Positions 12,666 through 26,100 of a stretch of 64,000 bases of DNA are shown one piece after another; positions within the stretch are counted from its first letter, which is position 1, and every line of letters begins with the position of its first letter. The stretch lies in the NCBI GenBank assembly GCA_911728455.2, contig OU452222.1, positions 18,176,559 through 18,240,558 of the forward strand, given 5' to 3'. The notes below the pieces were generated by a model. That model searched no databases and was not told the DNA's origin. It saw only the letters and a program-made list of their open reading frames with translations. The DNA is from Marthasterias glacialis. Lineage: Eukaryota; Echinodermata; Asteroidea; Forcipulatida; Asteriidae. The translations under genes were made by a program, and so were the position numbers.

Positions 12666-13515
12666 ACAGGCTCGGCTTTGTCATCCAATCCAATCCAATG
12701 ATAAGACCTCGTCGATAAGAGACGATTTCCTCCCGCAATTTTGCACATAATATTTAGACTATGCATGTTTTTGTGCACACTGAATACCAAGTAGCAAGTT
12801 GATGGTTTGTGTGCAGCAACTTATTCACCTTGTGTAACATTTTGCTGTGCCAAGCAAGGTAAATCTTTCAGTGTTTGTTAACAATAACATGTTTTGGGAG
12901 GTCGAATCGGGCCAACATTTGATAAATGGCAATGTGACAAAGCTGCGTTTTATAACTTTGATATGTAACTTCTGTACGTGTTTTGCCTTTTGTCAGATAG
13001 TTTACATATAATTTAAATTTCATGAAGAAAAAATTATTCATATGCTGAAAAGGTTTCAAAAGCAAACAAACAATAAATAAACAAAAACAAACGATAAACA
13101 AAAACACAAAAATACCTAAATAAATAAATGGCCACAGCTCAAATAAAATAAAGGATGAATAGTTTTATTTCTACGGTGGCTGTAGACCAAGTTTTCATTC
13201 TGGTACAGTTTGAAAAGTTGCAATTTTATTGACTACAAATATGGTATTCCCAGAGATACATTGATTCAGTCACTTTTCCAACTTGGAATATTTAAATTCT
13301 AATCAAAGAGTGAAAGCAAAATAGGAATTTTTTTTTTTTTTTAAACGGTCATTTCCAATCGGGTATACAAACCACTCAGGTATATATATGACACCAAGAA
13401 TTTGACAAAAGAAAAATTTTGGATTATAGACTATTTTACTCGAAAGTATTTCCCTTAACCGTTATATATATTGTCTATTTTATAAACCATTCTAATTAAA
13501 ATAAACACCTTCAAT
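12666..13515. other. Intergenic, AT-rich, no gene seen
   Basis: Contains AAACAAACA- and AAATAAATA-type simple sequence around 13060-13130 and poly-T. No exon was recognised. Confidence 0.4.
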
Positions 13516-13735
13516 TAACCAGTTGCCGTTGGATTCTTTTTTTTTTTTATCCCGTCCCCCTGGCAGGATTCTATTGGCGGAACTGCCAGAACCTCTTTTT
13601 CTTTGAGGGTACCGCTGGCACAAAGAAACCCTGACTTCACAATGCCAAGAGAACAAAGATTCTCTTTATAGGACCGTCTGTTTTGTTTCTTAACTGAGAA
13701 AATAGAAAATCCATGCACCGCCCGTGAATTGCAAA
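13516..13735 (+). repeat. AACCAGTTGCC interspersed repeat, copy 1
   Basis: It starts AACCAGTTGCC, then a T-run, CCCGTCC, GCGGAACTGCC, TTTGAGGGTACCGCTGGC and AAGAAACCCTGA. The same block order is seen at 25858-26045 (+), 24061-24230 (-), 41300-41475 (-) and partly at 60555-60655 (-). It is non-coding. Confidence 0.7.
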
Positions 13736-14169
13736 ACATTGGCCGTTACCTACGGCATAGGAGTGGTACTAAGCACGGCAACATGGCTCGATTACCAGCT
13801 CACACTGACTTACCTCCATTGAGCTGAAATACATGAATGAACAATGGTGGAAGCCTCTCAGTGTCTGGTAATCCTCCTCTTGGAACAAAAGGACAAAGGT
13901 CTGTAATTGGGGATTACACAAAAACCGCCTCTGAATAGCCACAAAATGCCAAAACAAATAAGACCTTTTTTGATCATTGTGTGGGTGAAACGAAGCATTA
14001 GACGGCATGTGTGTGGTCTGTGCACACTCCGTAGTTGAATGACCGGGCGACCTTTGCTCTGGTTGTCCGAAATTACATAATGGCATCTTCCTTTTCCAAG
14101 CAAGGGAAACCATTTTTGTGTTCAATCGTCTTCCGGTACCTACTGGTTAAGCAAAGCAAAAAAGCATGA

Positions 14170-14315
14170 CGAACGGTACCTTGTTCGTAAGTGTGACGTA
14201 ATTCCACTGCAAGCCACGCCCACCTGACACAAACTGGCTCCACTGAATACCAGAAGCCCATAGGACTTGCATTGAGCTAGTTTTTCTTTGATGATTTATG
14301 CAAGAAAAGTTTTAT
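14170..14315 (+). repeat. Direct repeat, copy 1
   Basis: Highly similar to 14803-14942. Both carry TTGTTCGTAAG, GACGTA-TTCCACTG, ACACAAACTGGCT and CCAGAAGCCCATA. The copies lie about 630 bp apart in the same orientation, suggesting a local duplication. Confidence 0.75.
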
Positions 14316-14802
14316 AATTTCCTCAGACTGCCACAATTTTTTCCTGAAATTTCCCAAAATTTGCTTTGGTTTTTCTTGGAATTTCCTTAAAATTTCCTTA
14401 AAATAATTGTAGCCACAAATCGAAATCTATTTTTATTGAAAATTCTGTAAATTCATGGATATTTCAGAAGCTGGTTTTCACACTACTTAACTTACCAGCC
14501 TTTTTACATCAATTTTTTCAAGAATAAAGACCATGATTATTTGTTTAAATGTTGCAATCAAGATGTTACAATATATATATCTAAAAAATTAAAACACCTT
14601 TTACTTTGTAAATGGTTTTCAGGCAGTTTTCTTTTAAAATCCCCTTAAAAAAATATGATCCATTAAACCCTACCCACCCTGGCTACATACAGCCCACCCT
14701 GGCAAATGCTAATCAACAGCACGCATGTGGGTTACACGTACTACACAAGCCTCTCCACACGAGACTCCACAACGCAAAAAGCACAAGGTTAGCAATCTGA
14801 AC

Positions 14803-14942
14803 GGTATCTTGTTCGTAAGCGTGACGTATTTCCACTGTAAGCCACGTCCACTGAACACAAACTGGCTTCACTGATTACCAGAAGCCCATATGACTTGCAT
14901 TGAGCTATTTTTTGTGTGATGATTTACGCAAGAAAAAGTTTA
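14803..14942 (+). repeat. Direct repeat, copy 2
   Basis: Partner of 14170-14315. Substitutions are scattered, so the duplication is not recent. Confidence 0.75.
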
Positions 14943-15333
14943 AATTGGACTTGGCTTTCAAAAAAGTTCTTCAAAGACTGAGGTCTTCTCAGAATTAAAA
15001 AAGGTTCTGTCATAAGAAATGCTTTTGAAAGACTAAATGAGTGATTTTTGGCAAAATTACACGCAAATGTATGGCAACTTTGGAGTTGGAAGTACCAAAA
15101 CACTTTGGGCCTGCAGCAGATACGCGCGTGTGTGATGCAATGACATACCAAAAGGATTATCACTTTGCAAGTGTCAAACATTGGGGGCACTTTTTGGGGT
15201 TGCGAAAGGTCAATTGCATTCACTCTAAACCCCTAGAGAGAGTCTTTGCCTAGAGCCCTTCCTAAACATTCCAATAACCTCCACTCTACGATATGGTACA
15301 TGTAGACCCAAATGGGAGGACTTGGATGAGATA

Positions 15334-15586
15334 GATGGGTTGCAGTAGACGCCATCTTTGATGACGATTTCAAAGCCCGTAGCCCGTAGCCGCATCAAGC
15401 TCTGTAAATTTCAACACAGCTTGAGTCGCTTACCAACCAATCATGGAAGGAGTTTATGACACGCACGTGTGCCGCGTGCCGTATTTACACGTAACGCACA
15501 GTCGTGCACTCAGAAAAGTGCAGTCACTGTCAGCCAAGATGGCCGATTTTTTTCCCACTGTTGACGTCATGTGCAACCCATCCATT
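15334..15586. mobile_element. MITE-like repeat, copy 2
   Basis: It starts GATGGGTTGCA and ends TGCAACCCATC, which are inverted ends. The interior matches 4443-4690. It contains paired CATCTTTGATGACG and AAGATGGC blocks near the two ends, giving sub-terminal inverted similarity. Confidence 0.65.
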
Positions 15587-15730
15587 GGTATGCCTGGTCC
15601 AATGGTGCTCAGTTATTATTTGACCCTGCAGTACCATATCCTACAATGTTAGGCAACTTCAGGAACAGTACTCTGGAGGATTCAGGACAACAAAGATTAC
15701 GAGGCAGAGCTCAATGGATCATTTTATATA

Positions 15731-15940
15731 ACTGACACACAGATCCTTGTGATTTGATTGGTGGAACTGACATACAGATCCTTGTGATTTGATTGGTGGA
15801 ACTGACATACATATCCTTGTGATTTGATTGGTGGAACTGACATACAGATCCTCGTGATTTGATTGGTGGAACTGACATACAGATCCTTGTGATTTGATTG
15901 GTGGAACTGACATACAGATCCTCGTGATTTGATTGGTGGA
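15731..15940 (+). repeat. 35-bp minisatellite, six copies
   Basis: The unit ACTGACATACAGATCC + TTGTGATTTGATTGGTGGA repeats from 15731, 15766, 15801, 15836, 15871 and 15906 with only a few substitutions. The open frames across it are a by-product of the repeat. Confidence 0.95.
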
Positions 15941-15965
15941 GCTGACATCATGCTACACTCCTTAT

Positions 15966-16128
15966 CTGGGTTCTCCCCAGGATTTTTCAAAACTGTGGGG
16001 CATTCTGGACCCAAATTTTGAAAGTGGCCACAGCACGCTGAATTGGTAGCAGGTCCTTGAAATGTTTCTATTTAATGTTTATGTTTGGTTTGAAAAGCTT
16101 CACTGTGCAATCTGGAGCATTTAAAATG
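15966..16128 (+). repeat. Interspersed repeat, copy 1
   Basis: GGTTCTCCCCAGGATTTT and GTGCAATCTGGAGCATTT are shared with 19594-19762, with similar sequence between them. No terminal structure was recognised. Confidence 0.65.
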
Positions 16129-17109
16129 GTTTTATGTTAGAATTTTTGTGAATTTGATAGTAAAATCGAAATTGTTATTTATTTATTTTATTTTTCTGTA
16201 TCGGCCGTAATTTCTGCGTATCTGCCGTAATTTCTGCGTATCGGCCCGTAGTTTGCGCGTAACGGCCCGATACGCTAGCTTGTGCATGGGGAGAATCCTG
16301 CTTATTACTTCCTATTCACCCATGGGGATTAGTGTTTCCCATTCAACAGTTAGGATCAGCCTTGTTCCCAAATTTTTGCGCAGTAGAGCACTACTGCTAA
16401 AACAAAGGAGCACCTGTGCAAAAGGTTGTAATATTATCACAACCCTGGCCAGTGTGTATTGCGCTGTTCTATCTCTGCATATTGCGCTATTTTAAGCTTC
16501 CAGTCAAGTTTGCTTGAAGATAAATTCATTATCATGCGCGCGTGGAGTATGGAGAAGACAAAAAACGCGTCTGTGTCATAAGGTTTGGTGTCTACATGTA
16601 CATGGAGTGGTCCACTTTCTTTAGAAAGAATAGGTTGTAGAATTTAGTGTGGGATGGACGAGGAAACTTGTCCATTTGGGTTTTTTGTTCATGATGAAAA
16701 CAATTCAAATGACAAGGATCTATATGTCAATTATATCAAACAAATATTGAGTGGCATTAATTCGTGAAATGGGAGGAATGGCATCGCTCGGTAAAATTGA
16801 GACTGTTCCATTTCACTCAGCTTCACACATTCACTCGGCTTCGTCTCGGCTTTAATTTGTGAAGTAGGAGGAAAATTATCGCTTGGTAAAATTTAGACTG
16901 TTCAATTTCACTCAGCTTTCTCCCGTGAAATAGAACAGGCAAAATTTTACCTTGCAAAATATTCCTTCCTTTGCACTCAAAGCCACTCAATTTTTGTATG
17001 CTATTGGTCAAGTTACATACATGAAAAACAAGTCCAACCTTCTTTTACTCGGCGGTAAGCGTATCTCCGCCTTCCATCTGGATCCTAAAAACAATCAACA
17101 ATCTCCTCA
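16129..17109. other. Downstream flank of glutathione synthetase, no other gene
   Basis: Contains a short tandem array around 16196-16270 (TATCGGCCGTAATTTCTGCG-like units) and AT-rich sequence. No exon was recognised on either strand. Confidence 0.4.
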
Positions 17110-20100
17110 TCATACCAGATAAGGGCTGTCCATGACCGATGCTCCTAATGATAGGCCGCCCTCGTTCGTCTTATGGTCTTTTGTCCTCAGGAGGTGACCT
17201 GCCGAGGTGTTGAGAACTTCTTCACCCTCTTTGCTGTGGACCAATGCATTGAAGTATTAAACCTTGTGACTGCTTGATTCATTGGGTTGGCGCAGTGGTA
17301 TCTTTTTTTCGCCTTCCACCTCTAGGACCCCATTTCGAATCCCGCTGGGGGCACTCTGTGGATTGGGTTTTCAGTCCCTACTTGACTGAGTGGGTTTTCC
17401 CTGGAATAATTCTCTGGGGTTTTCCTCCCACATCTAAAACTGAAACTTCCTTTTCTTCTCTCCATGGGGTTCTTGGCTAGTTAAGTAATTTAGTACGCTT
17501 TATTTTGAGAGTCCTTGGCTTTACATCCAGAATTAATAAATGAAACAAAATTAATTTCATTGGAATGGACATGCTCAGTAAATTATTCTCACTTGCAGTG
17601 GCCTAACTAGACATTTTAATTTGGGGGCAACCGGGGAAAAAGATATCATCATTTAGGAGGGCTATTGCTGTATCGAATCCTTCATTTGTGCATGTTTTTG
17701 ATCTCATTTGGGAGGGGGGGAGAGGGGCAAGGGTTCTGCGTAGGGGGCTCCCCCACTCCCCCTGGTTTTCTATCAAGTTTTGCATTGCACAGTAACAGAC
17801 CCCTTGCATGGGCCAATATCGCTGAGGTCCCACGCACAACTCTCAGCCAAACGACAAGTTGTCCTTTGAACTCAGTGAGGGCGCTGTTTGAGCTTGTGAC
17901 GTCATGTGCAAGGGGGGTCTACTGTAAGGTAACAGTTCCCGAAAAACACTCTGAGATGTGACCTTGATAGCCGAACCTTTCCTTCTGTCTTTTAAGCCGT
18001 TCCTTTAATACAGCAAAGATGTTTCCTTTACCTGACAAATATTCCATAGATGCCGAGCTCGCTGACCATTTCTGCTAGCTCAGACGGTTGGTTCCCTCGC
18101 ACCTTGTAGTTCTGAATGCCCTGTGGTTGAATCCGTTCCATCAGTATGAAAGCTCCGCGATCTTCTTTACCTTCAAGCTCCGTCAACTTTTCCCGCACCT
18201 CATCGTCAAAATAATTATTGCCTGCCAAGGAGTAAAACAAATCAAGGATGGTTACCAGCTTCATTTAAATAAATTAAGCTGTAAGTAGTTAAAGTTGGTT
18301 TCTGTTTCCTGCCTTTTCACAATTTGTTGCGTGTCGTGGCCGAGTAGTTTAGTGCATCGGACTCAAGTTCTGGTGGCTAAGTCATCAGGATGTGGTCATG
18401 ACACTTGTTTCCTTGAGCAAGACACTTAACTATAATTGCTTCAAATAGGGGAAGAGGCAGTTATGTTTGTCTCGCAACGGATTCATTTACCACTTCCTGT
18501 TCTTAGCTGTGCTGTGAGGAGACTTGAGTTTATATCTCATATCTCACGTCTTGTTTCTGCGCATTGGGCCAGGTTTCTATCCCTTCAAAAAGTAGCCCAC
18601 ACCTCAAGTGGCTTTTGGGTCTTGTGATGGGCGAATTGCATAAAAAAAATTGTTTTTTTAAACCTCTGTGGACCCTGGTTCGAATCCTGCCTTGGCCTCT
18701 AGCCTTGCATGATTGGGTTTTCATTCCCTACCTGGATTCTCCAAAGTTGGGGTTTTTCCTTATACATCAGAAGCAAACAATTCTTCATTGTTTTCTCTTC
18801 ACAGGGATAGACTATTATTATTATTATTATTAATTATTTCTGGCCCTGAAGCCAAGGGTTCTTAGAAAGCGAACTCAATCACTATCCTAGCTAAGAACCC
18901 CGCGGAGAGAAGACGAGGAAGGAAATTTCAGTTTTAGATGTGGGAAGAAAACCCCAGAGATTTAAATTTAAACCAGGGAAAACCCACGCAATCAGGTAGG
19001 GATTGAAAACCCAATCCACATAGTGCCCTGACGGGATTCGAACCGGAGTCCTAGAGGTAGAAGGCGAGGAAAGATACAACTACGCCAACCCAACCACCCA
19101 CTAATCCGAGCAGCTCATTCAAAGGCATTTACACCACCGCAGCTATGGCCGCTGCACGCGCACGTAGACGCACATGCACTGTGAATCCTCCATGCTGATT
19201 GGTACATAAGCACGGCTGACGTGCTTTTGTCGCACTGCGCGCGTGTGCAGTGGCCATAGCTGAAGTGGTATAAACTTTTTATAAAAAAGCAGTCACTGAT
19301 AAGGTTTTACTCTATCCAATACAAATTTATATAAACCAAAAAATATTCAGCTTGCCAGTGACAAATACAAAGAAGTCCCTTCCAACTTGACAGAAATTAT
19401 TAACTTGTTTTTTTTTTATTTATTTTTTTTACGATAACGATGAGCTCTTACCTCCGCCTTCTCTCTGAGGTTTTAAGACGTATCGTTCAGGGTTCTTGAT
19501 GCCCATGGCAGCTGCTGCATCTCCTTCTTTGGTCTGAACAAATAAAGAAGACATTGGAAGGGAATTAATTTTAGACCAGGACTTGTAATGGCAGGGTTCT
19601 CCCCAGGATTTTCAAAACTGGGTGGGGGCGGCATTCTGAACCATTTTTGCAAGTTTGGCAGAAGCACGCTGGATTGAAACCAGGTCCTTGGAATGTTTTT
19701 TTTTAATTGCTGTTTATGGTTGGTTTTAAAAGCTCTCCTGTGCAATCTGGAGCATTTTATGATTTCTGTATACTTGATCAGTAATCTACAACAAAAATAA
19801 AAATTAAAAAGGTAAAAATGTTTAGTGCATGGGGGAGACACCTGAATGGGATCCCTCGTAAACTTGCTTAGGATCAGGTTAGCTTAAGGCTAGTTTCCCC
19901 TGCCTTTAACATTTCTGGTCCCTTGTTCAAAATCCTGCCTCTGACATGAGCCTCATGTGTTGTGTGGGTTTTCAGTTCAAACTGATTAGGCGAGATTCCC
20001 CCATTGATTTAGGGGCTCTAATTCCACATATGAAACAGAAATATATTTGTCGTCTTCTCTACACAGGGCCATCTGCTAGCGAATTTGAAGTCACTCTCCT

Positions 20101-23100
20101 ACATTTGCAGCGAATTTCGCAAAAAAATTAACACGTTTTAACTTGAGTGAATTCTTCTTTGCGAATTTGTGACGTCAAATTCGCGTTAGGAATGAATCGG
20201 GCTGAACAGTTACACTGTACTTATTTCTGAGGGTCCCTTGGTTTCAATGATATACGACAGATCAAGAAACATATTGACCCCTTGCACGCACATCACACAT
20301 GGCAACTGTGCCACACTCGCCATTTTCAAAATGCCCACTGCACTGTATAACACACAGGGACATTGACATCCAAAATGGCGCAACCAAGATTGTGACGATA
20401 ACGTCAGGTGAATTGGTTTCAATACATAGATGAAAAAATGAACAGAATTAGTACGTTTCTCTGTTCGACGTTCTTTCCTTCACTACTTCATTTCCTCATG
20501 AATTTACCCCCAAACCTTTCCCTGCCCAACACCCCAAAATTAGTACGACGTTTCTCTGTTCAACGTTCTTTCCTTCACTACTTCATTTCCTCATGAATTA
20601 ACCCCCAAACCTTTCCCTGCCCAACTTCCCCCTTCCTTTAAATGTCAACACCGAATCAAACTCACCAGTTCAAGGGGATACTGCCCAGCAAATGTGGCCC
20701 TGATGTCCCTGATGACCTCAGGGTCGTCCAAGAATCTCTCCAACACCCCTGGCCTGGCTAGTTCCTGTTGGATCTTCTTGGAGCCAGCAAGATGCCAGTC
20801 TATGGATGGACACGTGACTGCTAACGACTTCTCAACTAAGATCTTAGCATCCCATGCCTGAGAAGTTAGTAACACTAATGATAAAACTGGATTCTTATAC
20901 ACAGTGGCCATATCCTATTAACAAGATCATGGCACTTTCAATTCAATATTACATTTATTTCCATACTCACACCAAATTACAGTATCTGATTGTTACATAA
21001 CACAATGTTTATAAATACAAAAAGGGCATAAAAAGTCAAATTCCATAAACGAACAAAAGAATTATATTAACAATGGAGAGAGTAGCCTTAGCTCCACGTC
21101 CAAACTGGTTGACCTATTAATAATGAAAATACAGAAAAAAAGGGGAAGAAATAATAATAATTGGTGAGTATGGAGGCTGTTCAGATAAGCAGAAGCTTGT
21201 GGGGAACAGCCTTGGACATACAAAAAAACAACAACAAACAAACATACAAATAAGCAAACAAACCAGACAAAACAAACAAACAAACAAAAAGACAAACAAA
21301 GGGGACGGGACAGAATTAGATGAGCTAGGTACATGAATAACCAATACGGCAAAAAAAATAAATAAATAAATAAAAAAGAGCTGAAAGGGGCCAGTGAACT
21401 TACAGGGAGAGAAAGCTAAGCTTCATAATTGGAGAGGAGGACTCTTTTGAACGAGGTTTTACGATATTATTCCTGTGATCTGAAACCTTGCATGGTGAGA
21501 ATACAATCTAGTGAGGTTTGCGGAGACACCATGTACGTGAAAAACTCTCTCTATGAGTCGTGGTGGTTCTGAAAAGAACCGGTAGTTTGACAACTCGACA
21601 TTTCGAACAGTATGCTCTGATCTGGTCATCTTCGTATGCTCTGATCATCTCCTGAAGATGATCAGAGAATACCGATACTTCGGTGGATCGACAGGATTGG
21701 CCGGCAACCAATCAGCATAGGCGTAGTTGGTGTAGTGATTTGATTGGTTATATGTTGGAACTGGCAGCCAATGAGAGCACAAGATATTTACTGTGTTTTT
21801 CTCCTTAAGGCACTTCTTTTTTCTTACACAGTGTCACTTTGTCACAGCTTGTGATTTAAGTCATCACACATTGACATAAGGGTAAAAAACAAAACTCAAA
21901 AACTCCAGCCTAGCAACTAAAAACTTTTTTTGAGCAGTTACTGCTCCTGGATGTTTCACACACGTTTGTGAACAGGAAATTTAGCATTGAAGCTTTGCGT
22001 TGACATCCTCCTGGGGACGTCTTTCTGAGTTTCCATGCCACAACAAATCCACAGAAACAAACAAACAATCAAACTCAACACAAATAGGAAAATGAAGTTT
22101 ACAAACCTTTTCGCCGCAACAAAAATGTGAGGGCACATAGCCGACTCTGTAGTAAACAACAGCCACTTCCATGTCATCTCTGAAAAAAAAAATAAAACAC
22201 AGATAACAGATATTGTTATACTTTCTTGATGATGAACGAAACAAACTCTTCCAAACATCGAAAAAGTGTGAAAAAAGTATGCAGCAAAAAACAAAATACA
22301 TCTAATGTTATTACTGAGAACAAAGGAAATATTGTTCGTTTGTTTTTGGTTCTTACATGAATAAGCGTCTGTCATCAGAGAGGTGCCCCCTCTTCCCCAT
22401 GTCCGACAGCGATCGACGGATAACTCGTATGCAAGACTCCTGCTTCTTCATGGTGAACTCCAAGAGGCGTTGATCGAAGATGTTCTGCTCTGGGCAACAC
22501 ACCATGTAGCATACCACGGCCCTGATCAACGTGAAGACACAAGAAATAAACATCAACGTAGCCACCATGTGGTAACATAATAACCAAGGGGGCAGAGTCA
22601 CTGTAGAAGTATGTATCACTCGTCTTCTTGAGGAATTTCTTTAAACTCTCCTGCTCTTGAATATCAAGCAATAAACCACAAGGGAAACTGAATGGGTAAA
22701 TTTGTACATCAATTTTTGGGGTGAACAAAGAAAAGTTTACTGGAGCGGGATTTGAACCGGCGACCACCAGCTTAACGTACCGACGCTCTACCAACTGAGC
22801 TATCCAGCCGTAATGTTGGCGGTCTCCCTATTTTGTCAATATCTTTGTTCGGGGGGGGGGGGGGGGGGGTGCCAGTCAGAAGCCAGTCAACCGGTTACTG
22901 CCGTGTAGCCAGGGATCACACCCCATTATACGATACAACCAACCGTAGCTCTATGGACATGATGGATATAACCTGGGAAGCGGCAGCACGGGGATGCAAA
23001 TTTTTTTTTTTTTTTTTTTTAGTTTGAAATATCAAGCAATAAACCACACGGGAAACTCCTACTCAAAAATTGGTACTACATGTATCTTCTTCAAAGAGGT

Positions 23101-26100
23101 TAAGCTCTCCAAACACCAGAGAGAGTCAGCAGTTTATTCGGGTGTTCTTCTTAATATTTACTCTTTCTTTCCGTAGTGCTGCCATGCTTTCACCATACCA
23201 TCCGCTAAACCTTGCAGTGATGCATTCTCAGGGATGTGGGAATCAATGTCATTGGTGCACGAATGCAAACCCAGTGTATATCTAGAATGAGGAAGTAAAA
23301 AAAGACAGCCTGTAAGAAGGTAAAGTCTGAAGCTTTGCATAGTGTGAAGGATAACAGGAAACTATAACTACAAAAAGTATGTTAATGGCCTCACGTTTCG
23401 ACCCCTGCAGAGTCTTTCTCAAGGGCTCATTTTCTTTCCAGCCATTTAGCCTTTGAGAAAGACCCTGCTCGGGTCGAAACGTGAGGCCATCAACAAACTG
23501 TTTGCATTTATACTACAGGTCCTTGTGGTTGGTAAGCAGTTTGCAGTACCTAATTTAATTTTGTTCAAAACTATAACTAGTAAACTAGTCAACTTGCGGG
23601 TACAGCCATGTATAAATCAGAGCCACCACTCCTCCCCAAAAGAGATTTATACACGGTTGTCAGCGCAAGTTTACCAGTTGACTAGTTATCGTTTCCTATT
23701 AACCTGTAAGATTTTTTTCATTTTGTAACAACTATCCCAAATCCCAAGTATTTTCCCTGTTTTTGCCAGAGTATAGTGAATTCCACTGGCACACCAAGAA
23801 AGCAAATTTGCAGCACAATGTTGTCCAGGAGGGGGGTTAGGGGGAGGTGACAGATTTATTCCCCCAGCAGCTTTTTGCCTACCCCACTAGCTCCACCCAT
23901 GGTTATAATATGACACAATTAATCATCCAAAATTAGGCATTTATGGCCCAAACTCAACATTGGTAAGACGAAAAACATAAATGTGCACATGGTATAAAGA
24001 TTGGCAAAGTTTTGCAATTCACGATGCATGTGTAAACATCTTCTTGATGATAAACAAAAAAAATCCTGGTGCTGTAAAGAGGATCTTTGTTCTCTTGGCT
24101 TTGTCAAGTCACGGTTTCTTTGTGCCAGCGGTACTCTCAAAGAAAAATGATTCCGGCAACGTGAGAAACTAATCCCATCAGGCTGGACGGGAACAAAATG
24201 GAAGATTCTCGCCCGCAACTGGTTTACATGTTTAAGGTCGAGCATACCAGTATTATCAGAGTCATTGAGATGCACGGCAGTGAAGTTTATGTGGGAGGTT
24301 TCAGGTTGATCTTTTTAAGAACTCACTTGTGCAGATGTGTTAGGTTAGCTGCCAAACCGCCAAAGCTTGAAGCCATCGTGTTGATTTCTATCTGCTTCAT
24401 GGATAGTTGTCCGCCTTGCGTGTCAATCATATAATCTGATCGGAGTAGGGATAGCTTCACAGGCTACAGAAAAAAAAAAAAAGAAAAAAAAACGGCCAAA
24501 ACTGTTTATTAGGTGTTTGGGCTATTGCCCGAATACCTATTGATTTTGTTCAATACCTATTGATTTTGTTCTTTTTTTTTTTTTTTTTTTTTTTTTGAGT
24601 TTTTCTTCTCTTTTCCGAATGAAATTTGTCCGCAAGCAAACACATAGTTTAAAAGCTCGTATCAACTTGAAACTTCATATGTACGTCATATGTCACGTGG
24701 TATTACATTAAAGGTGCACTTTTTTAAGTCCTGTATCTACAAAACTACATACTTGGATGACTTAAAAACTTGGTATGTTGTAAGACATTGTACTTTATTG
24801 CAAAAATGTGCAGTGACGTCATATGTGATGGTTTCTTACTATTTTTTAATTTGTGAGCACTTTTTCAATAGCTAGAGAATGTAACAAACTATAATTAACA
24901 ATTTTCTTGCACTAGGCTAGCAAGGTCACCAACAGAAATATGCAGTAAAGTCACAACTACGCCATCACTTTCACGTTGCATCAACAAAACTTAGGGTTTT
25001 AAATGACCTGTACTGTTACGAATTTCACATTTATCTCACAATAGTTCCATGTTTTGAGTCCCGAACACCTAGTGTTTGTCAGGTGACAAACACTAAGTTC
25101 TAGTTTATAGTGTTATTATTAGTTATCACACTACTGCGAGTGGAATACGGGAAAATATAGCACTTCTGCATCCCATATCCCATGAGGCAGAAGGCCAAGT
25201 GGGATATTGGACACCTTATATATTCCTGCATTCCATAACAAATTTATCTTCCAGTCAACTGGTAGATAATACAACTTTGAGCGATATTTGATGAAGAGCA
25301 AAACGTGCAACGCGCATGTTTAAAAATGTAATTTTGCACTGCCCGTATACGTGGTTGATGCTCAGGGAGCCAAATAAACTACATGGTTGATGCTTTTCTT
25401 GTTCATGAATTAATTATCACTTGTGAGTTGTTTCATTGAGCCTGTTGTGTACACTGAACAGAGGTTTATACCATCAGTTTTAATCGGCGGTCTACTCTTG
25501 CTCTATGTTCCTCCAAAACGAATCTTGTCTCTTAGCCTTCAGGCCGCTTAGTGACTTTCAGCCTGAAGAACCAATAGACTAATCAAGTTAATAATTAAGA
25601 AAGGTGAATCGCCGACTGGATTGCGTGTATTGGCTGGATTGGACAGTATGATTATAGAAAATTCTAAGTTACTCTTCTACCTTTGTAAATCCTGCCTTGT
25701 GAACGTCTTCATAGATTTCAAACAATTTGCAAGTGAAGTCATCAGTCTTTATTGTGCTGTGAAACATAGAAAGTTAAAGACAACGTGATTTGTAAATGTT
25801 AGCTCGGATGCTATAACATCAGTCCTTGGGTCGATTTCACAAAGAGTTCAGATTGATCTTAACCAGTTGCCACCTGGATTCTGGTTTTTTTTTGTCCCGT
25901 CCCCGTGGCGGGATTGTTTTTGCGGAATTGCCGGAATTTTTTTTTTCTTTGAGGGCACCGCTGGCAACAAAGAAACCCTGAAATTGACAATGCCAAGAGA
26001 GGAATGGTTATCTTTGTTGGATCATCCGTTTTGTTTATCGACCGATTAATCGTGGAATTCCAAATGTTCCTCTGGAATTCAAATGCTCCTCTGGAATTCG

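Noticed and set aside
15719-16014. Minus-strand open frames with repeated FHQSNH/VPPIKS units
   Set aside because: By-product of the 35-bp minisatellite; several frames stay open simply because the unit has no stop in them.
17190-17277. Apparent plus-strand terminal exon with an AG acceptor and a short open frame
   Set aside because: It is antisense to the last exon of glutathione synthetase, whose minus-strand reading (GHLLRTK) is unmistakable.
22735-22810. Functional tRNA gene on the minus strand
   Set aside because: Good A and B boxes, but the anticodon stem does not pair and a SINE-like tail follows. Treated as a tRNA-derived SINE.
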